Source: Halomonas elongata (GTDB lineage Bacteria > Pseudomonadota > Gammaproteobacteria > Pseudomonadales > Halomonadaceae). From it: DNA of 64,000 nt. Of this stretch, positions 1 through 8,277 are shown in pieces. The DNA lies in the NCBI RefSeq assembly GCF_029081005.1, contig NZ_JAJQTQ010000020.1, forward strand, positions 1 through 64,000. The letters are read 5' to 3'. The position numbers were made by a program, and so were the translations under genes. The notes under the pieces are model-generated. The model was not told the DNA's origin. It was given only the letters and a program-made list of their open reading frames with translations, and made no database searches. Position 1 is the first letter of the stretch. Each line of letters starts with the position of its first letter.

Positions 1-2
1 AT

Positions 3-188
3 GAGCTACGAGCTACGAGCTACGAGCTACGAGCTACGAGCTACGAGCTACGAGCTACGAGCTACGAGCTACGAGCTACGAGCTACGAGCTACGAGCTAC
101 GAGCTACGAGCTACGAGCTACGAGCTACGAGCTACGAGCTACGAGCTACGAGCTACGAGCTACGAGCTACGAGCTACGAGCTACGAGC
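3..188. repeat. Heptanucleotide tandem array, unit GAGCTAC
   Basis: About 26 near-perfect copies of the 7-bp unit GAGCTAC run from the window edge. The unit is not a multiple of three, so all three frames stay open and give an artificial seven-residue periodic translation. I do not read this as a gene. The unit differs by one base from the GAGCTTC array between nrdA and nrdB. The array lies downstream of the Kef-type antiporter gene and may extend beyond the window. Confidence 0.97.
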
Positions 189-210
189 CGGGCGGCGCCA
201 ACATACTGCA

Positions 211-263
211 CGCCTCACGCCTCACGCCTCACGCCTCACGCCTCACGCCTCACGCCTCACGCC
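211..263. repeat. Heptanucleotide tandem array, unit CGCCTCA
   Basis: Seven full copies of CGCCTCA plus a partial one follow the GAGCTAC array after about 22 bp. The sixth copy contains the TGA stop codon (250-252) of the antiporter gene, and the last copies encode its C-terminal residues. Repeat expansion or contraction here would change the end of that protein. Confidence 0.95.
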
Positions 264-2064
264 CCGGCGGTGGTGCTTCGGTGACCACGTCTTCGTCGGC
301 TTCGAACAGCTCTTCCAGTTCCTTGGCGGCCTGCTGCGCGGTCTGGATCTGTCGGGCTTCGTCGCCGAAGATTTCCATCTGGCGCATCAGGGTGGTCGCG
401 TCGTGACGGCGGAAGGTGTCCACGGTGTGCTGTGCGCGCTGACGGTCGATGCCGAGCGCCACCAGGACCTCCCGGGTCAGCTCGAGGCTGGCCGGCAGCA
501 GGTCGCGGACGATGTCCTGGACACCCGCACGCATCAGCAACTGGGCGTGATGGCGATTGCGGGCCCGGGCGAACAGGCGCAACCGCGGGAAGCGGCGTTG
601 TACGCGCTGAACGATACGCAGTGACGCCTCGACATCGGAGATGGCGATCACCAGGATGCGGGCCCGGTCGGCGCCGGCGGCTTCCAGCAGGTCGAGCCGG
701 GAGGCGTCGCCGAAGTAGATCTCGTTGCCATAGCGGCGCACGAAGGCGACATGCTCGGCGTTGATGTCGAGAATGGTGTAGGGGATGTTCAGCCCCTGCA
801 GCGTACGTCCGATGATCTGACCGAAGCGGCCGAACCCGGCGATGATGATCTCCGGCGAGGTGTCGGCAGGGCGGTCGTACTCGTGCTTCGGCGTGGCCGG
901 CGCGAACCGCGGTCGGACCAGTCGAGCATGGAGCTGGAAGAGCACCGGCGTGGCGGCCATCGACAGCGAGACCACCAGGATCAGCAGGCCGACCAGGTCG
1001 GGGGCCAGCAGGGTCGCGGCGCCGGCGGCGGTGAGCAGCACGAAGGCGAATTCGCCGCCCTGGGACAGCAGCGTGCCGAGGTTCAGGGCATCGCGCCAGT
1101 CGGTGCCGTAGGCGCGGGCGGCGATCACCACGCTCGACCACTTGGCCACCAGCAGCAGCGCCGTGAGGCCCAGCACCAGGCCGGGGCGTTCGGTCAGCAG
1201 GCCGATCTGGGCGGTCATGCCCACGGCCATGAAGAACAGCCCCAGCAGCAGGCCGCGGAAGGGCTCGATGTCGGCCTCGATGCTGTGCCGGTACTCGGAG
1301 TCGGCCAGCAGCACGCCGGCGACGAAAGCGCCGAGGGCCATGGAAAGGCCGGCCAGCTCCATCGACAGGGCGGCGCCGATCACCACCAGCAGGGAGGTGC
1401 CGGCGAACACCTGCCGGCTGCGCGTGGCGGCGGCGAAGCGGAACAACGGCCGCAGCAGGTAGCGCCCGCCGACGATCAGGGCGATGAAGGCGCCCACGCC
1501 GATCAAGGCATCGCGCAGCATGCTGTCCCAGCCGTCCGCCATGGCGGCGCCACCAGCCAGCAGCGGGATGGCGGCCAGCACCGGGATCGCCGCCATGTCC
1601 TGAAAGAGCAGCAGCGCGAAGCCGAGGCGGCCATGGCGCGTGGTCAGCTCGCCTTTCTCGCCGAGCAGCTGGAGTACCAGGGGCGTGGAGCAGAGCCCCA
1701 GGCTGAAGCCCGCCACCAGGGCGGCGGGCGGCGAGAGCCCCAGGACCAGCGCGAGACCGCCCAGCGCCAGGCTGGTGATCAGCATCTGCAGGCCGCCGAA
1801 CCCGAATACCGGCTTGCGCATCAGCTTCAGTCGAGCGGGCTTGAGCTCCAGGCCGATGACGAACAACAGGAAGACGATACCCACTTCGGAGAACTGCAGC
1901 ACCGCTTCGGCGTCGGGGACCAGGCCCAATACCGAGGGGCCGATGACGACGCCGGCGATCAGGTAACCGAGTACCTCGCCGAGGCCGAGACGCTTGGCCA
2001 GTGGCACGATCAGCACGGCGGCAGCGAGGAAGATCAGGCAGTTGTAGAGCAGGTCGATGGCCAC
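250..2064 (-). CDS. Kef-type CPA2 monovalent cation:proton antiporter
   Basis: Inner-membrane cation/H+ antiporter of the CPA2 family, related to KefB/KefC, expected to move K+ or Na+ against protons. The first 380 or so residues form about twelve hydrophobic segments. The C-terminal part is a TrkA-N (RCK) domain with a Rossmann GFGRFGQ motif near residue 410 and a GDASR motif near 455, matching Kef regulatory domains. The length of 604 residues is normal. The start is GTG with GGGAG upstream. It is the last gene of a Nudix-DUF3565-antiporter run with a 15-bp gap to the previous gene. The stop codon lies in a heptamer repeat. No KefF/KefG ancillary subunit is adjacent, so glutathione gating is unproven. 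Confidence 0.9.
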   Translation of the reverse strand: MAIDLLYNCLIFLAAAVLIVPLAKRLGLGEVLGYLIAGVVIGPSVLGLVPDAEAVLQFSEVGIVFLLFVIGLELKPARLKLMRKPVFGFGGLQMLITSLALGGLALVLGLSPPAALVAGFSLGLCSTPLVLQLLGEKGELTTRHGRLGFALLLFQDMAAIPVLAAIPLLAGGAAMADGWDSMLRDALIGVGAFIALIVGGRYLLRPLFRFAAATRSRQVFAGTSLLVVIGAALSMELAGLSMALGAFVAGVLLADSEYRHSIEADIEPFRGLLLGLFFMAVGMTAQIGLLTERPGLVLGLTALLLVAKWSSVVIAARAYGTDWRDALNLGTLLSQGGEFAFVLLTAAGAATLLAPDLVGLLILVVSLSMAATPVLFQLHARLVRPRFAPATPKHEYDRPADTSPEIIIAGFGRFGQIIGRTLQGLNIPYTILDINAEHVAFVRRYGNEIYFGDASRLDLLEAAGADRARILVIAISDVEASLRIVQRVQRRFPRLRLFARARNRHHAQLLMRAGVQDIVRDLLPASLELTREVLVALGIDRQRAQHTVDTFRRHDATTLMRQMEIFGDEARQIQTAQQAAKELEELFEADEDVVTEAPPPGREA

Positions 2065-2079
2065 ACGGTTACTCCCTCG

Positions 2080-2286
2080 TCAATGTCGGTCCCGGGGGGC
2101 TCCACGCTTGCACTTGCGGCACGTCAGGGCGAGGCCGAGTCGCGAGCGACGTCCTTCTTCGGTCAATACCCAGGGACGTTCGGTCCAGGGTGGCTGATGC
2201 CGCACGTGCTGGTCGTGGCCGCAGGCGAGTTCCGCCACCCAGTGGCCCTCCTCGTCGCGATGATAGCCGATGATCGCCTGATGCAT
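2080..2286 (-). CDS. DUF3565 small cysteine/histidine-rich protein
   Basis: A 68-residue protein with the DUF3565 pattern: an N-terminal MHQAIIGYHRDEEGHWVAEL stretch, a CGHDQHVRH motif and a C-terminal CRKCK pair. The Cys/His arrangement suggests a small metal-binding fold, which is inference. The function of the family is not established. It sits 17 bp after the Nudix gene and 15 bp before the antiporter gene, so the three are probably co-transcribed. Confidence 0.85.
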   Translation of the reverse strand: MHQAIIGYHRDEEGHWVAELACGHDQHVRHQPPWTERPWVLTEEGRRSRLGLALTCRKCKRGAPRDRH

Positions 2287-2303
2287 CCGTCGGGCGTGGC
2301 GAT

Positions 2304-2711
2304 TCAGGCCGCCGGTGCACCGGCCCGGGGCAGCACCACATCCCGGGTCAGGGGCGCCAGAGGCAATGTCATGGCGTCGTCGGGCGTGACCCAGCGCAGC
2401 TCGGCGATCTCCGCGGCGGCCCGGGGCGGGCCGTCCAGCTCGACGCGAAACAGGTGGGCAGACAGCCGGTGGCCGGGCTCGTTAGCCGCTGGGGCGGTAA
2501 ACTCGCCGAGCGACTCGAGGCGGCGGGGCCGACACCCGAGTTCCTCGAACACCTCCCGCGACAGAGCGTCAGCCGGTGACTCTCGGGGCTCGATCTTGCC
2601 ACCGGCCTGCATGAAGGCGGTGGTATCGTGCTTGCGGACCAGCAGCAGGCGCCCTGTCTCGTCCTCGATCAGGGCGGCGGCGATATGCAGAGTGGGCACA
2701 GCGGCGGGCAT
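2304..2711 (-). CDS. Nudix hydrolase
   Basis: Predicted pyrophosphohydrolase acting on a nucleoside diphosphate-linked substrate. The 135-residue product carries a full Nudix box: GGK at 37-39, Glu at about 44 and REVFEELG at 52-59, which fits Gx5Ex7REUxEExGU. The start at 2711 is preferred because GGAG lies 7 bp upstream. An in-frame ATG at 2741 has no such site. The ending LPRAGAPAA is short and the protein has no extra domain, so the substrate (oxidised nucleotide, NADH or other) cannot be chosen. First gene of a three-gene run. Confidence 0.88.
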   Translation of the reverse strand: MPAAVPTLHIAAALIEDETGRLLLVRKHDTTAFMQAGGKIEPRESPADALSREVFEELGCRPRRLESLGEFTAPAANEPGHRLSAHLFRVELDGPPRAAAEIAELRWVTPDDAMTLPLAPLTRDVVLPRAGAPAA

Positions 2712-2758
2712 GGCGGACTCCGATGATGATGACCGCGCCATTCTAGCATCGTCGGCCG

Positions 2759-3385
2759 TCAGGCCGAGATATCGTAGAGGCGCAGGTGCGAGACGACCAC
2801 GTCTTCGATGGTGGCCAGGGTATCGGCATCGAAGGACGTCAGGGAGAGGCGGCGTAGCAGGGGCTCCCGCGCGATCAGGAAGAACACCATCTGGCCGACC
2901 AGAGTGTGCGTCTCGAGTGTCGTGATCGGGTCATCGGCGTCGCGCCCGGTGAGGCGCGCGATCAGTTGGCTCAAGGTTGCCTGGATCACGCCGAAGGCCT
3001 GATCCTGCAGGATGTCGAAGGCCTCGCTGGGGTGGATCTGCTCGCGCATCACCATCAGTAACCAATGGCGGCATTCGACGTCCGTGGCGAAGGTTCTCAC
3101 CATGCGTCGCACGATGACCTCGAGGGTCGCCCGGGCGGTATCGCGGTCGTCGGGGGGGACGAGGGAGTCGCCGATGCCCAGGCGTTCACGCAGCGCACCG
3201 GCGATGTGGCGGGCCGCGGCCAGATAGAGGCCGTGCTTGTTGTCGAAGTAGTAGGCGATGGAACCGATATTGGCCCGGCCCTCGTCGGCCAGCATGCGGG
3301 TGGTGGTGGCCTTGTAGCCGTGCTCGCCGAACAGCCGGATGCCGGCCTGGATCAGGCGGTCTCGGGTGGTGTCCTCGGTCGTCAT
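2759..3385 (-). CDS. TetR-family regulator, CecR/YbiH-like
   Basis: A 208-residue transcription factor. Residues 8-55 form a TetR helix-turn-helix with the characteristic IGSIAYYFDNKHGLY recognition segment. The C-terminal part resembles the CecR (YbiH, DUF1956) ligand domain, with MVMREQIHPSEAF near residue 112 and GQMVFF near residue 169. In Enterobacteria CecR controls efflux genes. This gene lies directly downstream of the RND efflux pair in the same orientation, separated by a repeat element, so it is the obvious candidate regulator of the pump. The palindrome at 7836-7851 is a candidate binding site. Confidence 0.88.
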   Translation of the reverse strand: MTTEDTTRDRLIQAGIRLFGEHGYKATTTRMLADEGRANIGSIAYYFDNKHGLYLAAARHIAGALRERLGIGDSLVPPDDRDTARATLEVIVRRMVRTFATDVECRHWLLMVMREQIHPSEAFDILQDQAFGVIQATLSQLIARLTGRDADDPITTLETHTLVGQMVFFLIAREPLLRRLSLTSFDADTLATIEDVVVSHLRLYDISA

Positions 3386-3410
3386 GGTTCAGGTGTCTCC
3401 GTCGCGCTCA

Positions 3411-3553
3411 GGAAATACTGAATAAATCGCCGAGCATAGTGAAGCGCAAGGCGCACGGAGCACAGAAAGCGAGACATAACGAGGGGTTAGGCGAGCTTTC
3501 GAGCACCGCGTAACGCAGCGATTTGCATGCGCAGGCATTTAAGCAGTGTTTCC
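3411..3553. repeat. Interspersed repeat with terminal inverted repeats, copy A
   Basis: A 143-bp element whose ends are imperfect inverted repeats: GGAAATACTGAATAAAT at one end and the complement of GGAAACACTGCTTAAAT at the other. Its reverse complement matches 27221-27436 across most of its length, so it is a family with at least two copies here. It has no coding capacity. It fills the gap between the RND pump gene and the TetR gene, and supplies the pump's stop codon. Confidence 0.85.
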
Positions 3554-6500
3554 CTCTGTGGTGTCGATGCCGAAGAAAAGGGTGTAGAGCACCGGCACGA
3601 CCCCGAGGCTCATGATGGTACCGATGCCGAGGCCGAAGGCCATGGCGGCGGCCATGCCGTAGAACAGCGGGTCACGACCGACGATCAACGGCAGAAAGCC
3701 CAGAATCGTGGTGATCGCCGACATCAGGATCGGCCTGAGTCGGCGCGCCGAAGCGCGCACCACGGCATCCCGGGCGGGGGCGTCGGAGGTCAGTGCGCGA
3801 CGTTCGATGTCGATGCGGTCGATCAGCACGATGGCATTGTTGATGATGATGCCGGCCAGGCTGTAGAGGCCGAGCATCACCATGAAACCGAAATCGGCCC
3901 GGGTGGCCAGTAGCCCCAATGCCACGCCGACGATCACCAGCGGGATGGTGGCGACGATCAGCAGGGGGCGCTTGAAGGAATTGAACTGGGCGACCAGCAG
4001 AATGAAGATCAGGCCGATGCACAGCGGCAGGTTGGCTTGCAGTGCCGCCTGGCCCTCCGCCGACTCCTTCACTACGCCGTCGAACTCGATCCAGTGGCCG
4101 GGCGGCAGGTCTGCCTCGAGTGCCCGCAATGCCGGCTCGACCCGGGGGACCATGTCCTCGGCGGTGAGGTGGCGGTTGCGCCCCTCGACGGTGATGGTGC
4201 GCACCAGATTCTCGCGGTCGATCCGGTAGTAGCCGTTGTCCAGCCGCACCTCGGCGACCTGGCTCAGGGGCACGCCCTCGCCGGCGGCTTCCAGGGGATA
4301 GACGGTCAGTGACTCGAGGCGCTCGATGCTGGCGCGCTGTCGCTCGGTGTAGCGCATCATCACCGGAATGATGTCGTCGCCCTCGCGGTAATGGCTGAGG
4401 TGATAACCGTCGATGGCGCTGCTCAGCGAACGGGCGATGTCCTCGGAAGTGATGCCGGCGCTGCGCGCCCGGGCCTGGTCGACGTCGATGGTCAACGAAG
4501 GAATGCGCGCTTCCCAGCTCTGACGAATGTCCTGGGCGCCATCGACGTCGCCGAGGATGGCCTCCACTCGCTTGGCCGCGCTGAACAGGACCTCCCGGTC
4601 CGGTCCCTTGACCTGGACCTGGAGCAGGGTGCTGTCGGAGGGGCCCAGGAACATCCGGGTGACCTGGGGCGAGATGTCCGGGTGGTGAGTGGCCAGATAA
4701 TGACGCGTGGCGTGGATCACCTCGTCGACATGGTCACGGTCGGCCACGTTGAGCACCATGAAGCCCTTGTTGGGCGCCGGGTCGATGGGGGTCAGCGACA
4801 GCACGAAACGCGGGCCGCCGAAGCCTGAGTAGGCGGCGACGCCAGTGAGGTCGTCACGCAACGAGGGTGCCTCGAGCAAGGCCTCGCTCAGCTCGCTGAC
4901 ACGCCGGTCGGTGGCGTTGGCGGCGATGTCGGAGGGGAAGTCGATCGTCACGAGGACCTGGTTGCGGTCCGAATCGGGAAAGAACTTCTGGGGCACCAGT
5001 TGCATCATGCCCACGCCGCCCGCCAGGGCCAGTCCCATGATGACCAGGAAGATCGCGCGATGATGAAGCACGCGCCGCAGCAGCCGGGCGTAGCGTCCCG
5101 ACATCCAGCGGAACAGTCGGTCGGAGAGGCTCGGCGCGGCGTCTTCCCGGAGCGAGGTCGGTGCCTTGAGGAAACGGTGGCACAGGGCCGGCGTCACCGT
5201 CAGCGACAGGAACCAGGAGCTCAGCAGGGTGATGGCGATGACGATCGAGATCGAGCGGGTGTACTCGCCGGCGACGTGTTCGGCCAGCATCAGTGGCAGG
5301 AAGACCAGGATGGTGGTCAGGGTCGAGGAAAGCAGTGGCATGGCCAGCTCGCCGCCGGTCTCGGCCAGCGCCTGGTCCCGGGTGGCGCCGGCCTCCAGTC
5401 GGGTCTTGAAGTCCTCGGCGATGACGATGGCGTTGTCCACCAAGAGTCCCAGGGCGATCACCAGGGTGGCCAGGCTGGCACGCTGCAGGGTCATTTCGGT
5501 CAGGCCCATGATGGCCAGGGTGACCAGCATCACCGCGGGGATGATCGAACCGACGATCAGGCCCGTGCGCAGACCGAGGAACAGCACCACCACGGCGAGC
5601 ACGATGACCAGCGTCTGCATGACGCTCGACGTCACCCCGTAGACGGCGTTGGCGACCTGCTCGGGCTGGAAGGTCATGATGTCGAGCGCATAGCCTGCCG
5701 GCAGCGTCTCGCGCAATTCGTTCAGGCGCGTCTCGATGGCATGGCCGTAGTCGAGCACGCTCTCGCCCTCGAGCATGGAAATGGCGAAGACGATGGCCGG
5801 CTTGCCGTTGAAGTAGGCGGTGCGATCGGCGGGGTCCTCGTAGCCTCGGAGGATCTCGCCCAGGTCGCGTAGCCTCAGGGTGCCGCCTTCGGGCAGGCGA
5901 ATTTCGGTGTCGCCCAGGGCCTCGAGGCTCTCGAACTCGCCGGTCACCTCCAGGGCCAGGCGTTGTTCGCCGCTTTCCAGCACGCCTCCCGGCGGGTAGA
6001 TGTTGCGGCCCTGGATCTGGCTGGCCAGGTCGGAGGGTGACAGGCCGAGTTCGGCGACGCGTGCCTCGGCGATATCGATGAAGATGCGTTGTTCCTGGAT
6101 GCCGAGCAGCTCGACTTTCTGGGTGCCCTCGACGTCGTAGAGGGCGGCGCGGACGTGTTCGGCGATCTCCTGCTGGTCGGCCTGGGGAAAGTCATCGGCG
6201 GTCAGTGCCGCGGTGACCACTGCCACATCGCCGAAATCGTCATTGATGACCGGGTCCTGGGTGCCCTCGGGCAACCGAGGGGCCGTCGCCTCGACCTTCT
6301 TGCGCAACTCGTCCCAGATCTGTTCGAGATCGAAGTAGCGATCCTTGATTTCCACATGAAGGATCGAGCGGCCACGCATCGACGTCGAACGGATGCGTTC
6401 CACCTCACCGATGGCACGGATGCTCTCTTCCAGGGGCTTGCTGATGTTCTGCTCGACCTGTTCCGCGGGCAGGCCAGGATAGGCGGTGGTCACCAGCGCC

Positions 6501-6646
6501 TCGCGGATGGTGATCTCCGGATCCTCCCGGGCCGGCATGGCGAAGTAGCTGAAGATGCCATAGAGCATGGCCACCAGGGTGGCCAGATAGAGGACGGGAC
6601 GGCGTCGGTGGGCGAGCTGGCTGAGGTTCATGGTGGCCCCGGTCAT
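3539..6646 (-). CDS. RND efflux pump, inner-membrane subunit (AcrB/HAE1-like)
   Basis: Proton-driven export pump of 1035 residues, the usual length. Twelve membrane segments and two large periplasmic loops follow the AcrB plan, beginning MNLSQLAHRRRPVLYLATLV. The proton-relay motif in TM4 reads GLLVDNAIVIAED, so the second of the two Asp residues of AcrB is Asn here, a variant known in some RND subgroups. The fusion-protein gene lies 7 bp upstream, and no outer-membrane channel gene is adjacent, so a TolC-type partner elsewhere is expected. The final residues and stop are encoded by the end of a repeat element. A second start 15 bp downstream is possible. Confidence 0.93.
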   Translation of the reverse strand: MTGATMNLSQLAHRRRPVLYLATLVAMLYGIFSYFAMPAREDPEITIREALVTTAYPGLPAEQVEQNISKPLEESIRAIGEVERIRSTSMRGRSILHVEIKDRYFDLEQIWDELRKKVEATAPRLPEGTQDPVINDDFGDVAVVTAALTADDFPQADQQEIAEHVRAALYDVEGTQKVELLGIQEQRIFIDIAEARVAELGLSPSDLASQIQGRNIYPPGGVLESGEQRLALEVTGEFESLEALGDTEIRLPEGGTLRLRDLGEILRGYEDPADRTAYFNGKPAIVFAISMLEGESVLDYGHAIETRLNELRETLPAGYALDIMTFQPEQVANAVYGVTSSVMQTLVIVLAVVVLFLGLRTGLIVGSIIPAVMLVTLAIMGLTEMTLQRASLATLVIALGLLVDNAIVIAEDFKTRLEAGATRDQALAETGGELAMPLLSSTLTTILVFLPLMLAEHVAGEYTRSISIVIAITLLSSWFLSLTVTPALCHRFLKAPTSLREDAAPSLSDRLFRWMSGRYARLLRRVLHHRAIFLVIMGLALAGGVGMMQLVPQKFFPDSDRNQVLVTIDFPSDIAANATDRRVSELSEALLEAPSLRDDLTGVAAYSGFGGPRFVLSLTPIDPAPNKGFMVLNVADRDHVDEVIHATRHYLATHHPDISPQVTRMFLGPSDSTLLQVQVKGPDREVLFSAAKRVEAILGDVDGAQDIRQSWEARIPSLTIDVDQARARSAGITSEDIARSLSSAIDGYHLSHYREGDDIIPVMMRYTERQRASIERLESLTVYPLEAAGEGVPLSQVAEVRLDNGYYRIDRENLVRTITVEGRNRHLTAEDMVPRVEPALRALEADLPPGHWIEFDGVVKESAEGQAALQANLPLCIGLIFILLVAQFNSFKRPLLIVATIPLVIVGVALGLLATRADFGFMVMLGLYSLAGIIINNAIVLIDRIDIERRALTSDAPARDAVVRASARRLRPILMSAITTILGFLPLIVGRDPLFYGMAAAMAFGLGIGTIMSLGVVPVLYTLFFGIDTTEGNTA

Positions 6647-6653
6647 GGTCGAG

Positions 6654-7769
6654 TCAGTTGTAGCGTTCCGGCCCCTGGCCGAGCAGGCTCACGACCTGGC
6701 CCGGCTCGACGAATTCGGCGCCCCTGGCGACGATGCGTTCGCCCGCTGCCAATTCGCCGCGCACCTTGGCGCGCTCTTCGCCGATACTGATCACCGTGAC
6801 GTCGACGCTTTCCAGGCGGCTATCTTCGCCGATGCGAAGGACGTGCGCATGCTGCTGGTCGTCATGGACCAGGGCGGTGAGGGGAATGGGGAGAACGAAG
6901 GCGTCTTGCGACGCGTCGGCCAGCGAAAGTGCGATCTCGGCGGTCATGCCGGCGCGCACGCCTTCGGGCGGCTCATCCAGGGACAGGGTGACGGGATAGT
7001 CGTTGGACGAGCGGGGCTGGGTTCCCAGTCGGGTGAGCGTGGCCGGTGTGGTGGCGTCGCTCAGGGCGGGGAGGCTGACACTGTGGGTTGAGCCCGTCGA
7101 CAGGTCTCCGACAAGGGTCTCGGGCACGCTGGTTTCTACCTCGAAGCCTTCCCGGTCGGAGATGACCTCGAGAATCGCCTGATTGGCGGCGACCCGTTCC
7201 GAGGGTTCCGCCTGGCGAGCACTGACCGAGCCCTCGAAGGGCGCGTTCAAGGTGGTCTGGGAGAGGTCGCGCGCGGCGAGCTCCTGGGCGGCGACGGCAG
7301 AGGCATGGCGCGATTCGGCGGTATCCAGCCCTGCCCGGGCGGTGTCGAGCTGTGTATCACTGACGTAGCCCTTCTCGGCGAGGCTCGATTGGCGCCGGAA
7401 GTCCTGACGTTTCTCGATCAGCGAGGCCTCGGCCTCTCGGACTTCGGCGCGGCGCTGACGGGCCACCAGACGGTAGCGTTTGTCATCGAGGGTGGCCAGG
7501 GGGGCTCCGGCATCGAAGCGGTCGCCTACATCCACGGCGATATGTTCGATCTGGCCGGCGATCTCGAAGCTCAGGGTCGTGTGCTCGGCAGCCTGGACCC
7601 GGCCCGAGAGGCGAGTGATGTCGGGGCCGTTGGCGGCCTGGATCTCATGGCTGTCCACCACCGTCGGTATCTCGGTGGTGGACGATGTCTCCGGCGAACA
7701 GCCGCCCAGCTGCAAGGCGAGACCGAACAGGAGCGTGACAAGGGACAATGGCCGATACGCGCGGGGCAT
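6654..7769 (-). CDS. RND efflux periplasmic adaptor (membrane-fusion lipoprotein)
   Basis: A 371-residue HlyD/AcrA-type adaptor linking the RND pump to an outer-membrane channel. The N-terminus is a lipoprotein signal ending in LGGC (Cys at about 24). Next come a barrel-sandwich half (LSFEIAGQI), a coiled-coil hairpin rich in Ala/Glu/Arg at about residues 105-165, the second lipoyl half (LNAPFEGSVS) and a beta-barrel domain. The ribosome binding site GAGGA is 8 bp from ATG. It is the promoter-proximal gene of the two-gene pump operon, with a candidate TetR operator about 67 bp upstream of the start. Confidence 0.93.
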   Translation of the reverse strand: MPRAYRPLSLVTLLFGLALQLGGCSPETSSTTEIPTVVDSHEIQAANGPDITRLSGRVQAAEHTTLSFEIAGQIEHIAVDVGDRFDAGAPLATLDDKRYRLVARQRRAEVREAEASLIEKRQDFRRQSSLAEKGYVSDTQLDTARAGLDTAESRHASAVAAQELAARDLSQTTLNAPFEGSVSARQAEPSERVAANQAILEVISDREGFEVETSVPETLVGDLSTGSTHSVSLPALSDATTPATLTRLGTQPRSSNDYPVTLSLDEPPEGVRAGMTAEIALSLADASQDAFVLPIPLTALVHDDQQHAHVLRIGEDSRLESVDVTVISIGEERAKVRGELAAGERIVARGAEFVEPGQVVSLLGQGPERYN

Positions 7770-7835
7770 GGTAGCGATCCTCGAGTGCTAAGCGGTCAGG
7801 CGCTGTCGAGGCGTCCGACGTTTCGAGGCAGTGTA

Positions 7836-7851
7836 TTAATCAAATGATTAA
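7836..7851. promoter_or_regulatory. Candidate TetR operator, perfect palindrome
   Basis: TTAATCA-AA-TGATTAA is a perfect 7-bp inverted repeat with a 2-bp centre in an unusually AT-rich patch. It lies 67 bp upstream of the adaptor start. Size and symmetry suit a TetR-family dimer, and the CecR-like regulator downstream of the pump is the candidate binder. The binding itself is inference. Confidence 0.6.
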
Positions 7852-7923
7852 ATCGCAAGTCATGAAAACCCGACGGAAGGACCGCCGGGATCGAGCCATT
7901 GTCTCGAGGGAGCCGCCGGTTTC

Positions 7924-8040
7924 TCAGCTATCGTCCGGCTTCCTGTAGTGTCCGGGCACCGTGACGCGGTCGCCATTGGCTGTCTGTCGTACATGTGTGG
8001 GGACATAGACGCGCTTGATGACGCTCTTGCGCTCGCTCAT
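7924..8040 (-). CDS. Small basic protein of 38 residues
   Basis: A short open frame starting at 8040 with an excellent AGGAGG site 5 bp upstream. The product starts MSERKSVIKRVYVPTHVRQT and is rich in Lys, Arg, Val and His with no Cys and no membrane segment. Upstream in-frame Met codons exist but lack ribosome binding sites, so the short form is preferred. I do not recognise a family. It is separated from the efflux operon by the candidate operator region and is transcribed the same way. Confidence 0.6.
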   Translation of the reverse strand: MSERKSVIKRVYVPTHVRQTANGDRVTVPGHYRKPDDS

Positions 8041-8277
8041 GGGAACCTCCTTGCTTGCCATCGACGCCATGGTTCGACCGTACAGTAGCCATAAAAGCGG
8101 GTGAGAATCAATATTGTTCTGGAAAACAGGACGCGACGTTGCTCGAGTGGACGCGAGGACCGCCCATGGATTGTTGGCCATTCATGGATGCTGTTGGCAG
8201 CGAGCGCGCATTATCTTGCCTGCATTGCCACCTAGACTGTCTACCCGTCACTGACCGGTACTGAAAGGAGGCACTCC

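Noticed and set aside
3..263. CRISPR-like array
   Set aside because: The units are 7 bp without spacers; no cas genes are present.
1..624. A 207-residue open frame starting with a seven-residue periodic sequence
   Set aside because: Its first third is only the heptamer repeat and the rest is antisense to the Kef-type antiporter gene.
751..2925. A 724-codon open frame on the plus strand
   Set aside because: Composition (Gln/Gly/Glu/His-rich) is that of a GC-rich antisense shadow of the antiporter and Nudix genes; no domains.
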